Made by a program: the position numbers and the translations under genes
Assembly: GCA_003513765.1 (NCBI GenBank)
Contig: DONT01000004.1
Coordinates: 331,877 to 395,876 of the forward strand
Length of the DNA stretch: 64,000 bases
Direction: 5' to 3'
Source: Jeotgalicoccus sp.
GTDB lineage: Bacteria > Bacillota > Bacilli > Staphylococcales > Salinicoccaceae
The notes under the pieces: model-generated
Databases searched by the model: none
What the model was told of the DNA's origin: nothing
Seen by the model: the letters and a program-made list of their open reading frames with translations, nothing else
Shown: positions 55,739-64,000 of the stretch, in pieces
Layout of the letters: every line of letters starts with the position of its first letter
Numbering within the stretch: the first letter of the stretch is position 1

Positions 55739-56788
55739 ATGCGGGTATCAAAAGATGAATTATTCAACTTAATGAAAGATAAACTTCAAAAAGCAGGATT
55801 GCAGGAAGATGCAGCAGCGGACATCAGTGATGTACTGACATTTGCTGACCACCGCGGGATTCATTCCCACGGTGCAGTGCGTGTCGAGTATTACGCAGAG
55901 CGTATTGCAAAAGGCGGCATTACGAACAATCCCGAATATAAGTTTGAGAAAACCGGTCCCTCTACAGCAATTTTAGACGGTGACAACGGTCCCGGGCACC
56001 AGGTTGCAAAACAGGGTATGGAAAAAGCTATTGAAATCGCACGTGAAAACGGTGTGGCAGTTGTCGGTATGACGAACATTTCACACTCGGGCGCACTCGG
56101 CTACTTCGTTGAACAGGCAGCTGAGCAGGATATGGTGGCAATTTCTGTCTGCCAGTCCGATCCGATGGTCGTACCGTTCGGCGGTACAGACCCGTACTTC
56201 GGTACAAACCCGATCGCTTTCAGTGCACCAACCAATGATGAACGTATTATTACGTTCGATATGGCAACGACTGTACAGGCATGGGGCAAAGTGCTCGATG
56301 CACGTTCAAAAGGCAATGATATCCCGGACACCTGGGCTGTAAACGACAAAGGTGAACCGACGACGAACTCAAGAGACGTTCACGCACTCGTTCCTGTAGC
56401 AGGACCGAAAGGTTACGGTTTAATGATGATGGTGGATATTCTGTCAGGCAGCCTTCTGGGACTTCCTCACGGTGTCCACGTTTCCAGTATGTACAAAGAT
56501 TTATCTGCAGGCAGACAGCTTGGTCAGCTTCATATCGTTATTAACCCTGCATACTTTACAGATGTCGATGCTTTCAAAAAGCAGCTTTCTGTAATGCTGG
56601 ATGAACTAAAAGAACAGACACCGGCTCCAGGTTTTACTGAAGTCAATTATCCGGGCGAACGCGGCAGAATGCGTGCGGAGAAGTATGACGAAGACGGCAT
56701 CGAAATTGTCGATGAAATATATGATTACCTCGTGAGTGACGATATTCACTTTGATCGTTACCACGGCAAAAACAGATTTGCAGAATAA
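55739..56788 (+). CDS. Ureidoglycolate dehydrogenase-like oxidoreductase (paralogue 2)
   Basis: A 349-residue tandem paralogue of the preceding gene with the same catalytic motifs (RGIHSHG, NISHSGA, FGTNPIAFSAP, GPKGYGLMM). The proteins agree closely through the core but differ at the N-terminus, in the last 40 residues and in the substrate-side stretch after GPST (GVYHGDNAVGLYV against AILDGDNGPGHQV). This points to an old duplication with possible change of substrate rather than redundancy. Starts behind AAAGGTGAGG. Confidence 0.85.
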   Translation: MRVSKDELFNLMKDKLQKAGLQEDAAADISDVLTFADHRGIHSHGAVRVEYYAERIAKGGITNNPEYKFEKTGPSTAILDGDNGPGHQVAKQGMEKAIEIARENGVAVVGMTNISHSGALGYFVEQAAEQDMVAISVCQSDPMVVPFGGTDPYFGTNPIAFSAPTNDERIITFDMATTVQAWGKVLDARSKGNDIPDTWAVNDKGEPTTNSRDVHALVPVAGPKGYGLMMMVDILSGSLLGLPHGVHVSSMYKDLSAGRQLGQLHIVINPAYFTDVDAFKKQLSVMLDELKEQTPAPGFTEVNYPGERGRMRAEKYDEDGIEIVDEIYDYLVSDDIHFDRYHGKNRFAE

Positions 56789-56807
56789 ATATTAATGGAG
56801 GTACATG

Positions 56808-58559
56808 ATGTTATATACAATTATTAAAGAAAACACGTATCAGGATTCCATCGTTTTAATGCTTTTAAGCCAGAAATTAAGCGCTATGGACGGAGTAGGC
56901 AAAGCTTCAGTAATGATGGGTACTCCTGCGAACAAAGATATTTTTAAAGGTGCAGGACTTGGTACTCCTGAACTTGAAACTGCAAGTGCCAACGATATCG
57001 TTATCGTTGTAGATACTGACGACGAATCAAAAGTTGATGAAGTAAACGAAGCAGTTGACACTGAACTTGCAGGCGGAGGCGGTTCTGAAGACTCGGCTAA
57101 AAGCAGTGAAGCTCACAACTGGAAACGTGCTCTTGAACTTGCAAACAACCCGAACCTTGCAATGATCTCAATCCCGGGTACGTACGCTGCTATGGAAGCT
57201 GAAAATGCTTTACGCAATGGTCTTCACGTATTCATGTTCAGTGACAACGTTCCTAAAGAAGACGAAGTTCGTCTGAAAGAACTTGCACATGAAAAAGGCT
57301 TGTTAGTAATGGGTCCTGACTGTGGTACTGGTATTATCCACAGCGTACCATTAGCATTCACAAACACTGTAGCACAAGGTGACATCGGTGTGGTCGGTGC
57401 ATCAGGTACAGGTATCCAGGAAGTGACTACAATTATCGACCGTCTCGGCAAAGGTGTTACAAACGCTATCGGTACCGGCGGTCGCGACTTATCAACAGAA
57501 GTCGGCGCTGTAACTATGCTAGACAGCATTAAAGCACTTAACCAGGATCCAAAAGTAAAAGTTATCACTGTTCTATCTAAGCCGCCGGCTAAAGAAGTAC
57601 AGGAAAAAGTTGAAAACCTTCTGCGCAGCATCGACAAACCGGTTGTTGCTCTGTTCTTAGGTAACAAACCTGAGTATCAGGAAGAAGAAATTTATCACGC
57701 TTATACTCTTGAAGAAACTGCAGTCGCTTCAGTACAGCTTTCTAACGGTGAAGAGGTTAACTTCACACCGTCAACGCTTGAAGGTATTAAAGCAGACTTT
57801 GATGAAAATCAAAAAGGAATTAAAGGTTACTACTCAGGCGGTACGCTTGCAAGTGAAGCAGCAATGCTGATCAAGCATTCTACTGACGAAGAAGAAATCA
57901 AAGATGAAGCATTCACTTATAAATCAGCTTCACACGAAGTAATCGACCTTGGAGATGACATGTACACTCAAGGTAAACCTCACCCGATGATCGACCCTGA
58001 AAAACGTATCGAAGCATTGGAAACATCTGCTGACAGTGAAGACACTGCAGTAATTATGCTGGACAACGTTATCGGTTACGGTTCACATGCTGATATGGCT
58101 TCTGAACTGGCTCCGACAATCAAACGCATTACTGACAAAGCTGCTTCTGAAGAACGTGCATTAGTCGTTCTTGCAACTGTTGTAGGTACTGATAAAGACG
58201 CGCAGGGCTATGACAAACAGCGTCAGATTCTTGAAGACGCAGGTGCGGTAATTTGTGACACTAACGATCAGATGGTACGTACAGCAATCGAATTAATTGG
58301 CGGCAAAGTGGTTCAGCCTGAAACATCAGTGAAATCATTCGATAAAGGCACTGAAGACCTGTCAGTAGATGACAAGATGATGAGCCTGATTTCAAACAAC
58401 CCGAGCGTAATTAACATCGGTCTTAAGAGCTTTACAGAAGCAGTCGAAAACAGCGGAGCAGAAGTTGTACAATTCAACTGGCGTCCGGTGGCAGGCGGCG
58501 ATGAGAAGCTTATGAAAGTACTTCAATTCTTAAACAATTACGAAGGAGAGAATGTATAA
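56808..58559 (+). CDS. allF: FdrA-family protein, oxamate carbamoyltransferase subunit AllF
   Basis: A protein of 583-584 residues (adjacent ATGs at 56805 and 56808, GGAGG upstream) of the FdrA family. It has succinyl-CoA-synthetase-like folds: GPDCGTGI, GASGTGIQEVT, GTGGRDLSTEVG and a second half with PHPMIDPEKR. With the DUF1116 and DUF2877 proteins that follow, it forms the oxamate carbamoyltransferase AllFGH, which uses phosphate to split oxalurate into oxamate and carbamoyl phosphate. It overlaps allG by one base (TAATG), a sign of fixed stoichiometry. Confidence 0.88.
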   Translation: MLYTIIKENTYQDSIVLMLLSQKLSAMDGVGKASVMMGTPANKDIFKGAGLGTPELETASANDIVIVVDTDDESKVDEVNEAVDTELAGGGGSEDSAKSSEAHNWKRALELANNPNLAMISIPGTYAAMEAENALRNGLHVFMFSDNVPKEDEVRLKELAHEKGLLVMGPDCGTGIIHSVPLAFTNTVAQGDIGVVGASGTGIQEVTTIIDRLGKGVTNAIGTGGRDLSTEVGAVTMLDSIKALNQDPKVKVITVLSKPPAKEVQEKVENLLRSIDKPVVALFLGNKPEYQEEEIYHAYTLEETAVASVQLSNGEEVNFTPSTLEGIKADFDENQKGIKGYYSGGTLASEAAMLIKHSTDEEEIKDEAFTYKSASHEVIDLGDDMYTQGKPHPMIDPEKRIEALETSADSEDTAVIMLDNVIGYGSHADMASELAPTIKRITDKAASEERALVVLATVVGTDKDAQGYDKQRQILEDAGAVICDTNDQMVRTAIELIGGKVVQPETSVKSFDKGTEDLSVDDKMMSLISNNPSVINIGLKSFTEAVENSGAEVVQFNWRPVAGGDEKLMKVLQFLNNYEGENV

Positions 58560-59824
58560 TGGCTTACCAAACTATAGATGAAGCAAACAAAGCAGTCGTA
58601 CAAAAAATGATCGGTTCAGCACCTTTCTTAACAGATGTTGTACCTGCACACACAGTAATTCCAGAACTGACTGAGCATGTATTATTACATGCCGGTCCTC
58701 CGATTAAGTATGAAAACATGACTGACCCGATGCAGGGTTCATGTGTCGGCGCTATTCTTTTTGAAGGATGGGCTGAAGATGAGCAGGGTGCACGTGAATT
58801 ACTTGAAAACGGTAAAATCACATTCATTCCTTGCCACCACGTTAACGCAGTAGGACCAATGGGCGGTATTACTTCAATGAATATGCCACTTGTAGTCGTT
58901 GTTAACAAAGAGCACGGGAACGAAGCTTACTGTACGCTGAACGAAGGTATCGGTGCGGTTCTCCGTTTCGGTTCTTACAACGAACAGGTTCTTACACGTC
59001 TTCACTGGATGAAAGATGTACTTGGTCCTGTATTATCCAAAGCACTTAAAACTATGGACGAAGGTTTAAACGTTAACGTTCTTGTTGCTAAAGCAATTGC
59101 TATGGGTGACGAATTCCACCAGAGAAACATTGCTGCTTCCCTCGCATTCCTTAAGGAAGTTGCTCCGGCAATTACAAGCCTTGAAGATGTATCTCTTAAA
59201 GATCGTCAGGAAGTTATGCAGTTCCTTGCAGATACTGACCAGTTCTTCTTAAACGTTGCAATGGCAACAGCTAAAGCAATGACTGATGCTGCACGTACAA
59301 TCGAACACGGAACGATCGTTACTGCAATGTGCCGTAACGGTGAAAACTTCGGAATCCGTATCGCAGGTATGGGTGACGAGTGGTTCACAGCACCTGTAAA
59401 CACACCGCAGGGTCTGTATTTCACAGGATATTCTGCAGAAGATGCAAACACGGATATCGGTGACTCGGCGATTACTGAAACAATCGGTGTCGGCGGTATG
59501 GCGATGATCGCAGCTCCGGCTGTTACACGCTTTGTCGGTTCAGGCGGTTTCAACGATGCACTTGAAACAAGCAATAACATGGCTGAAATTACAGAACAGG
59601 AAAACCCTAACTTCATTATCCCGACTTGGGACTTCAAAGGTGCACCAACAGGAATCGATGCACGTAAAGTTGTTGAATCAGGAATTCTGCCTGTAATTAA
59701 CACAGGTATTGCACACAAAGTTGCAGGCTTCGGGCAGATTGGTGCAGGTACAGTTAACCCGCCAATCGAATGTTTCGAAAAAGCAATCACGGCTTATGCT
59801 GAAAAACTCGGGTTTAATGCGTAA
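58559..59824 (+). CDS. allG: DUF1116 (YlbE) protein, oxamate carbamoyltransferase subunit AllG
   Basis: A 421-residue DUF1116 protein. Conserved stretches include HAGPPIKYENMTDPMQGSC, MCRNGENFGIRIAG, GAPTGIDARKV and the C-terminal GAGTVNPPIECF. It starts inside the allF stop codon and stops directly before the allH start, so the three proteins are translationally coupled. Role follows from its conserved partnership with FdrA and the DUF2877 protein in ureide clusters. Confidence 0.87.
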   Translation: MAYQTIDEANKAVVQKMIGSAPFLTDVVPAHTVIPELTEHVLLHAGPPIKYENMTDPMQGSCVGAILFEGWAEDEQGARELLENGKITFIPCHHVNAVGPMGGITSMNMPLVVVVNKEHGNEAYCTLNEGIGAVLRFGSYNEQVLTRLHWMKDVLGPVLSKALKTMDEGLNVNVLVAKAIAMGDEFHQRNIAASLAFLKEVAPAITSLEDVSLKDRQEVMQFLADTDQFFLNVAMATAKAMTDAARTIEHGTIVTAMCRNGENFGIRIAGMGDEWFTAPVNTPQGLYFTGYSAEDANTDIGDSAITETIGVGGMAMIAAPAVTRFVGSGGFNDALETSNNMAEITEQENPNFIIPTWDFKGAPTGIDARKVVESGILPVINTGIAHKVAGFGQIGAGTVNPPIECFEKAITAYAEKLGFNA

Positions 59825-60589
59825 ATGATATATGAGTCAAGTGCGGTCGGTGAGATCGCACTTTCCTTGTTAAAAACAAATAAAGCAATGCGTGTGCACA
59901 GTATTTTCAACAATGGATTTAATATTGTTAATGATAAAAATGATTTGATTTTTATCGGCACCGACAAGAACGGCTATTTTCCGTTCGGTATTACAATAAA
60001 TAAATATACAATGCACTATATAAAGGAATCACTGCAAGTCGGTGATGTATTGAAGACTGATGTATCGGTTATAAATCATAATGACTTTATGCTGGTGACC
60101 AGGAATGCGGAAGTTTATTTATACAAAAAAGTAAATAAAAATAATACTGATGCAATAAAAAGTGTTGTCAGCAGCTATGATTTTTGCGATTATAATAGTA
60201 GTGATTTCAGCGAAGATAAGCTGAACCCGATTCTTTCGGCTCTCGGTGATCCGGAAGCTGACTTTCCGCTCGCGTATTTAGTCGGCAGGGGTCAGGGTCT
60301 GACACCGTCAGGCGACGATATTATTACAGGCATACTGTATATTAACTGCCTCGAGCCTTTTATCGCAGAAAAGCACCTGAGCAGCTTGTCTGAGTATATT
60401 CGCGGAAGTGTAACGACAATTGTCAGCGAGAATTTTATCAGACTGGCTCTCGGGGGCATCTTCTCAAGACGCATTACGGATATTGGAAAGACGCCGGACA
60501 AAGAAACAGTGGATGCGCTGCTTGAACTGGGCTCCAGTTCAGGACGCGACACACTGTACGGTATTTATATGACATTAAACAGGAGATGA
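59825..60589 (+). CDS. allH: DUF2877 (YlbF-type) protein, oxamate carbamoyltransferase subunit AllH
   Basis: A 254-residue DUF2877 protein with the family motif GRGQGLTPSGDDIITGIL and ELGSSSGRDTLYGI near the end. Its ATG immediately follows the allG stop. It completes AllFGH; this YlbF is unrelated to the RicF/YlbF partner of RicA. Lower sequence conservation than the other two subunits is usual. Ends 4 bases before the kinase gene. Confidence 0.85.
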   Translation: MIYESSAVGEIALSLLKTNKAMRVHSIFNNGFNIVNDKNDLIFIGTDKNGYFPFGITINKYTMHYIKESLQVGDVLKTDVSVINHNDFMLVTRNAEVYLYKKVNKNNTDAIKSVVSSYDFCDYNSSDFSEDKLNPILSALGDPEADFPLAYLVGRGQGLTPSGDDIITGILYINCLEPFIAEKHLSSLSEYIRGSVTTIVSENFIRLALGGIFSRRITDIGKTPDKETVDALLELGSSSGRDTLYGIYMTLNRR

Positions 60590-60593
60590 AACA

Positions 60594-61532
60594 ATGGGTA
60601 AAAAAGTAGTATTAGCTTTAGGCGGTAACGCAATTTTACAGCCGAAACAGGAAGCGACATTTGAAAACCAGAACCAGAACGTAATCAACGCAGCAAACCG
60701 CATGGTTGAAATTTCAGAAGCAGGTCACAAAATCGTGGTAACTCACGGTAACGGACCTCAGGTTGGTAACATCATTGCACAAAATGAAGCAGCTAAAGAA
60801 AGCATTCCGCCTATGCCGATTTTCGTTAACAATGCTGAATCACAAGGTATGATTGGCTACATGATGGAATCAGCACTGAAAAACAGACTGACAGAAGGCG
60901 GAGACAACACTAACGTTGTTACGCTTCTTACTATGGTTGAAGTCGACAAAGACGACAAAGCGTTTGATAACCCGACTAAACCTGTCGGCGTATTCTTCAC
61001 TGAAGAAGAAGCTAAACAGATGACAGAAGAAAAAGGCTACCAGATGGCTGAAGATGCAGGACGCGGTTTCAGACGTGTTGTTCCTTCTCCGGAACCAAAA
61101 GTAATCCACGGTGTGGATGAAATTAAAACATTAATCGAAACATCAATCGTCGTATCATCAGGCGGCGGCGGTATTCCAATTTACCGCGATGACAAAGGTC
61201 AGATCCACGGCGTAGAAGCTGTAATCGATAAAGACCGTTCAGGTCTTAAATTAGCAGAACAAACTGAAGCAGACGTATTCATGATGCTTACAGACGTTCC
61301 TAACGTATATATTAACTTCGGTAAAGAAAACGAGCAGAAGCTTGAAGAAATTACTGTTGAAGAAGCGGAAAAACACGTTGCTGACGGACAATTCCCGGCA
61401 GGTTCAATGCTGCCGAAAATTGAAGCGGCAATCGCATTCGCTAAGCACGAAGGCAAAGAAGGTATTATCTGTTCATTAGATGAGGCTGTATTAGCGCTTG
61501 AAGGTAAAGCGGGTACGAGAATTAAACTTTAA
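60594..61532 (+). CDS. allK: Carbamate kinase
   Basis: A 312-residue carbamate kinase that transfers phosphate from carbamoyl phosphate to ADP, releasing carbamate. Motifs LALGGNAILQP, THGNGPQVGNI, VVSSGGGGIP and AVIDKD are intact. It begins 4 bases after allH behind AGGAGA. Its position at the end of the ureide run makes it the ATP-yielding last step here (AllK-type) rather than part of an arginine deiminase cluster, where the same family is called ArcC. Confidence 0.93.
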   Translation: MGKKVVLALGGNAILQPKQEATFENQNQNVINAANRMVEISEAGHKIVVTHGNGPQVGNIIAQNEAAKESIPPMPIFVNNAESQGMIGYMMESALKNRLTEGGDNTNVVTLLTMVEVDKDDKAFDNPTKPVGVFFTEEEAKQMTEEKGYQMAEDAGRGFRRVVPSPEPKVIHGVDEIKTLIETSIVVSSGGGGIPIYRDDKGQIHGVEAVIDKDRSGLKLAEQTEADVFMMLTDVPNVYINFGKENEQKLEEITVEEAEKHVADGQFPAGSMLPKIEAAIAFAKHEGKEGIICSLDEAVLALEGKAGTRIKL

Positions 61533-61543
61533 TAATATTTGGT

Positions 61544-61575
61544 CGGCGGGGACTTTTGTCTCTGCCGTTTTTTTT
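61544..61575 (+). terminator. Terminator after carbamate kinase
   Basis: CGGCGGGGAC pairs (with G-U pairs) with GTCTCTGCCG, followed by eight T. It closes the allC-to-allK run. Confidence 0.88.
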
Positions 61576-61586
61576 GTCTATATGAT

Positions 61587-61622
61587 AAAACCCGGTACTG
61601 CGGATTATTGACCGCAGTACCA
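61587..61622 (-). terminator. Terminator of the YkvI-like gene
   Basis: GGTACTGCGG and CCGCAGTACC form a perfect stem; on the minus strand GGGTTTTAT follows. Confidence 0.75.
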
Positions 61623-61639
61623 GGTTTTGGTATTTAAAA

Positions 61640-62710
61640 TTATAAGAGTTTTTTATCAGTGTTTTTGTTCATAATCCATCTGACTAACAGAGCAATACCG
61701 ATGAGTATCCCGACGTAGCCGAAAATTGGATAGAAGAAGTTTACAAGATCAACAAATCCGATAAATGTTAAAATATATCCAATTATAAGTGAAGCAACCA
61801 GCCAGATTTTATATTTTAACGAATACGGTTTTGTGAAACGTGCGAGGAACGCATACATCAGACCAACTACTGTATTGTAAATCAGCAGTATGATAATAAT
61901 CGAGAATAATGTTCCAAATACCGGGTGAATTGCGTTTGCCAGTACCAGTGTCGGCAATGCAACGTGATTTGCTTCATCCAGTACTGCGAGCATTCCGGTA
62001 TTTAAAAGCAGCAGCATAATGAGAAAGATTACAGCCCCATATACTGCACCGCGCCGTGCGACGAATTGTTTATCAGCATCTGCTCCCATAATCGAAAGGA
62101 AGCTGAACGCGACCCCTATAACGACACCTGAATAGGTAATAGCATCGAACCACCACAACCCTGTCGGAGTACGGCTGATATCAGCCGCCTGACTGACCTC
62201 GCTGAGTGCAACATCCGGATTAAAGATGTTTACAAGTGAAATAATTAATACTGCAATAATCAGTAAAGGTGTCACTGCGCCCAGTACAGAAACGATTTTG
62301 TCGAAATCAAGCAGCAATGTGAAAAATACTAAGACTAATAATACGATAGAACCAATCCACGGCTCGATTCCGAAACTTTCTTCAAAAGCCGAACCGCTTC
62401 CCGCGATCATTATAATTGCAATCCCATACATGAAAAACGCAAAGATATAATCGACCAATGTACCTGCAGTTTTCCCAAACAGTTTATGTAGTGGTACTTC
62501 ATGAGAAACTACATCGTATCTATATCCAAGTTTAGCAGTCTGCCTGCTCATAAATAATACACAGATAGCCGCTACTGCGATACCTGCAAAACTCCATAGT
62601 CCAAAACTGGTAAAGAATTGTAAAACTTCCTGACCGGTAGAGAACCCTGCACCTACGACAATACCTGTGTAGGCAAAAGCAAATTTAATTGCATCTTTTT
62701 GTGCTTGCAC
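61640..62710 (-). CDS. YkvI-like membrane transporter
   Basis: A 356-residue, roughly ten-helix membrane protein of the YkvI family (amino acid/APC-like fold). The first helix has the glycine-rich break VVGAGFSTGQE expected for a substrate and ion site. Start is behind AGGAGGAGA on the minus strand. It converges on the carbamate kinase gene. Substrates of the family are not well defined; uptake of an amino acid or a purine-breakdown product is possible from context. Confidence 0.8.
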   Translation of the reverse strand: MQAQKDAIKFAFAYTGIVVGAGFSTGQEVLQFFTSFGLWSFAGIAVAAICVLFMSRQTAKLGYRYDVVSHEVPLHKLFGKTAGTLVDYIFAFFMYGIAIIMIAGSGSAFEESFGIEPWIGSIVLLVLVFFTLLLDFDKIVSVLGAVTPLLIIAVLIISLVNIFNPDVALSEVSQAADISRTPTGLWWFDAITYSGVVIGVAFSFLSIMGADADKQFVARRGAVYGAVIFLIMLLLLNTGMLAVLDEANHVALPTLVLANAIHPVFGTLFSIIIILLIYNTVVGLMYAFLARFTKPYSLKYKIWLVASLIIGYILTFIGFVDLVNFFYPIFGYVGILIGIALLVRWIMNKNTDKKLL

Positions 62711-62945
62711 AAAAATCTCCTCCTAAATAAATAACACAAGTTAACATAATAACATAGTTAGATCTTTAAAATAACCGTGATTGTGTAAAAAGTCATATAT
62801 AATTGTGTGGTAATTTATGTAATTATATTTCAGAGGCTGCAATCTGCAGTTTTTCAATTTTTGTATGTTAGCTGATTTTGGTGATTTTAAGTGAGGTTTT
62901 TGCTGTATAAATAAAGTGAATTAATAATTTGCAGGAGGCGGGTAA

Positions 62946-63923
62946 ATGTTCTTGAACCGGAGAGGCAAACCACAGGACTTATTATTTTATGAAACGCTGC
63001 AGAAGAGATGCGAATTAACGAAAGTTGAGGCAGGCTGGTATAAAACATATCAGAGAGGATTTGAGGGTGAAGAACTGTACGATAAAGTATTTGATGAAGT
63101 CGGGCACGATGACGTTTTAATTTATCGGGATCTTTATCTTAAAATAAGACGCTCCGTAACACAGTACGATGCGCTGGTTATTAATGATGACGGGATTGTT
63201 GTGAATGAAATAAAGAATTATACAGGGGACTATAAAGTGGAAGGCGGCGACTGGTTCAGGAGCGGACGTGAGATTTCGGAAGAACCGATTGCTCAGCTGA
63301 ACCGTTCTATTGGGAAGTTAATCGCTATGCGGAATTCAGTTAACGGCAACTTTAAAATTGACGGTAAGCTGATTTTTGTCAGCGATGACTTTTATCTTCA
63401 AACCGATGATAACTCATTGTGGCCGAAAATAGTCGTGCGGATGGATCTGCGGAGATACTTGAGGAAGTTTCGCGGCGGGAAAATTGGAAATAAGTCGCAA
63501 TTTATAATCCGGCTCCTCAGTGAGAATATAGTCGAAAATCCCTATATAGATAATAATGTGGATGAGGCGAGGCTGAGGAAGGGAATATATTGCGGGCAGT
63601 GCGGGAGTTTTAGTCTGATAAAATCTCGGTTTCACTTAGTCTGCAGCGAATGCGGAAGTAAAGAAAGTAACGAAACTCATCTGCTTAGGGCGATGAACGA
63701 CTATCAGTTTTTATTCTACGGTAAGCCGATGACGCGGACTGCGTTCATGAATTTTATTGGCCATAGTTTAACACCTAGAGTTGTGTACAGACTACTATTA
63801 AAGCACTGTTCTGTTGATAAAAAAGGCAATCAAACAGCATATATATTTAAATACCAAAACTTTGAAGACGCTATGGAAAAATCAGAACTATTTATCAAAT
63901 ACAAAGACCATTTGAAAGGATAA
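62946..63923 (+). CDS. NERD-domain nuclease-like protein with zinc ribbon (paralogue 2)
   Basis: A 325-residue paralogue of the protein at 14975. NERD motifs are GFEGE (38-42), Asp75 (QYDALVI) and Glu88-x-Lys90 (NEIK). The zinc ribbon uses Cys216, Cys219, Cys233 and Cys236, the same residue numbers as in paralogue 1. The C-terminal block (THLLRAMNDYQFLFYGKPMT ... KHC ... YIFKYQ) is conserved too. ATG start, GGAGGCGGG upstream. A second kind of 41-bp palindromic repeat begins 5 bases after its stop and runs past the window edge. Codon choice is somewhat more G-rich (AGG, CGG) than in paralogue 1. Confidence 0.85.
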   Translation: MFLNRRGKPQDLLFYETLQKRCELTKVEAGWYKTYQRGFEGEELYDKVFDEVGHDDVLIYRDLYLKIRRSVTQYDALVINDDGIVVNEIKNYTGDYKVEGGDWFRSGREISEEPIAQLNRSIGKLIAMRNSVNGNFKIDGKLIFVSDDFYLQTDDNSLWPKIVVRMDLRRYLRKFRGGKIGNKSQFIIRLLSENIVENPYIDNNVDEARLRKGIYCGQCGSFSLIKSRFHLVCSECGSKESNETHLLRAMNDYQFLFYGKPMTRTAFMNFIGHSLTPRVVYRLLLKHCSVDKKGNQTAYIFKYQNFEDAMEKSELFIKYKDHLKG

Positions 63924-63927
63924 ACAC

Positions 63928-64000
63928 TGTTTGGATTACTATGTGCTTTTAACATGGTAGTCCGGGAGTGTTTGGGATACCATGTGCTTTTGACATGGTA
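63928..64000. repeat. 41-bp repeat array, family B (cut by window end)
   Basis: Units begin at 63928 and 63969, exactly 41 apart, both starting TGTTTGG. Each holds a palindrome, best seen in unit 2: TACCATGT, GCTTTTG loop, ACATGGTA. The sequence differs from family A, but position (right after a NERD stop codon) and period are the same. The number of units beyond 64000 is unknown. Confidence 0.85.

Noticed and set aside
54694..56788. Tandem allD copies as an assembly duplication
   Set aside because: The copies differ throughout at DNA level and have different ends and ribosome-binding sites, so they are old paralogues.
59825..60589. AllH (YlbF-type DUF2877) as the RicF/YlbF partner of RicA
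   Set aside because: The name YlbF is shared by two unrelated families; this one is DUF2877 with the GLTPSGDD motif, not the YmcA/YlbF helical family.

Overview
This is a chromosomal window from a low-GC Gram-positive coccus, most likely a Staphylococcaceae member outside the genus Staphylococcus (Jeotgalicoccus/Salinicoccus-like). Core genes follow the Bacillales/Staphylococcus order: pnp, rnjB, spoIIIE/ftsK, ymfF-ymfH-ymfI-ymfK-rodZ, pgsA, recA, rny, ymdB, ricA, mutS-mutL, miaA, hfq, gpx, hflX and ynbB. The genus is an inference. cinA (usually between pgsA and recA), miaB (usually before ricA) and glnRA (usually after ynbB) are absent from their usual places. I saw no tRNA, rRNA, insertion sequence, prophage or CRISPR.

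Layout. 1-14.5 kb: RNA decay (PNPase, RNase J2, RNase Y), chromosome partitioning, envelope and recombination genes, with an SOS box before recA. 14.5-16.2 kb: a NERD-domain nuclease-like gene bracketed by two arrays of a 41-bp repeat. 16.2-31.8 kb: ymdB, a heterodimeric ABC exporter, a TPP riboswitch, ricA, thiW, mismatch repair, miaA-hfq, a peroxidase, hflX and ynbB. 31.9-41.8 kb: remnants of a capsule locus (a capA-like gene, a BY-kinase-like gene without a P-loop, a UDP-sugar dehydrogenase with a nonsense codon, a GT4 glycosyltransferase, a PHP-type phosphatase) around a group of four zinc-ribbon proteins. 42-61.5 kb: a complete allantoin-to-carbamoyl-phosphate pathway with three transporters and a PucR regulator. 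61.6-64 kb: a YkvI-like transporter and a second NERD gene, again followed by 41-bp repeats.

Ureide pathway. AllB opens allantoin to allantoate, AllC gives ureidoglycine, and AllE gives ureidoglycolate, which one or both AllD paralogues oxidise to oxalurate. PucG could reach oxalurate directly by transamination with glyoxylate. AllFGH (FdrA, DUF1116 and DUF2877 proteins) would split oxalurate into oxamate and carbamoyl phosphate, and a carbamate kinase would make ATP from the latter. No uricase or NCS1 (PucI-type) permease is present, so two paralogous MFS carriers are the candidate ureide importers.

The most unusual structure is a set of six intergenic repeat arrays with four unrelated unit sequences but the same 41-bp period. 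They lie at gene 3' ends, usually just past an intrinsic terminator. Three of the six touch the two paralogous NERD/zinc-ribbon genes. This resembles the REP/RAYT relationship (a dedicated nuclease with its own palindromic repeat family) and is the best candidate here for an undescribed system.
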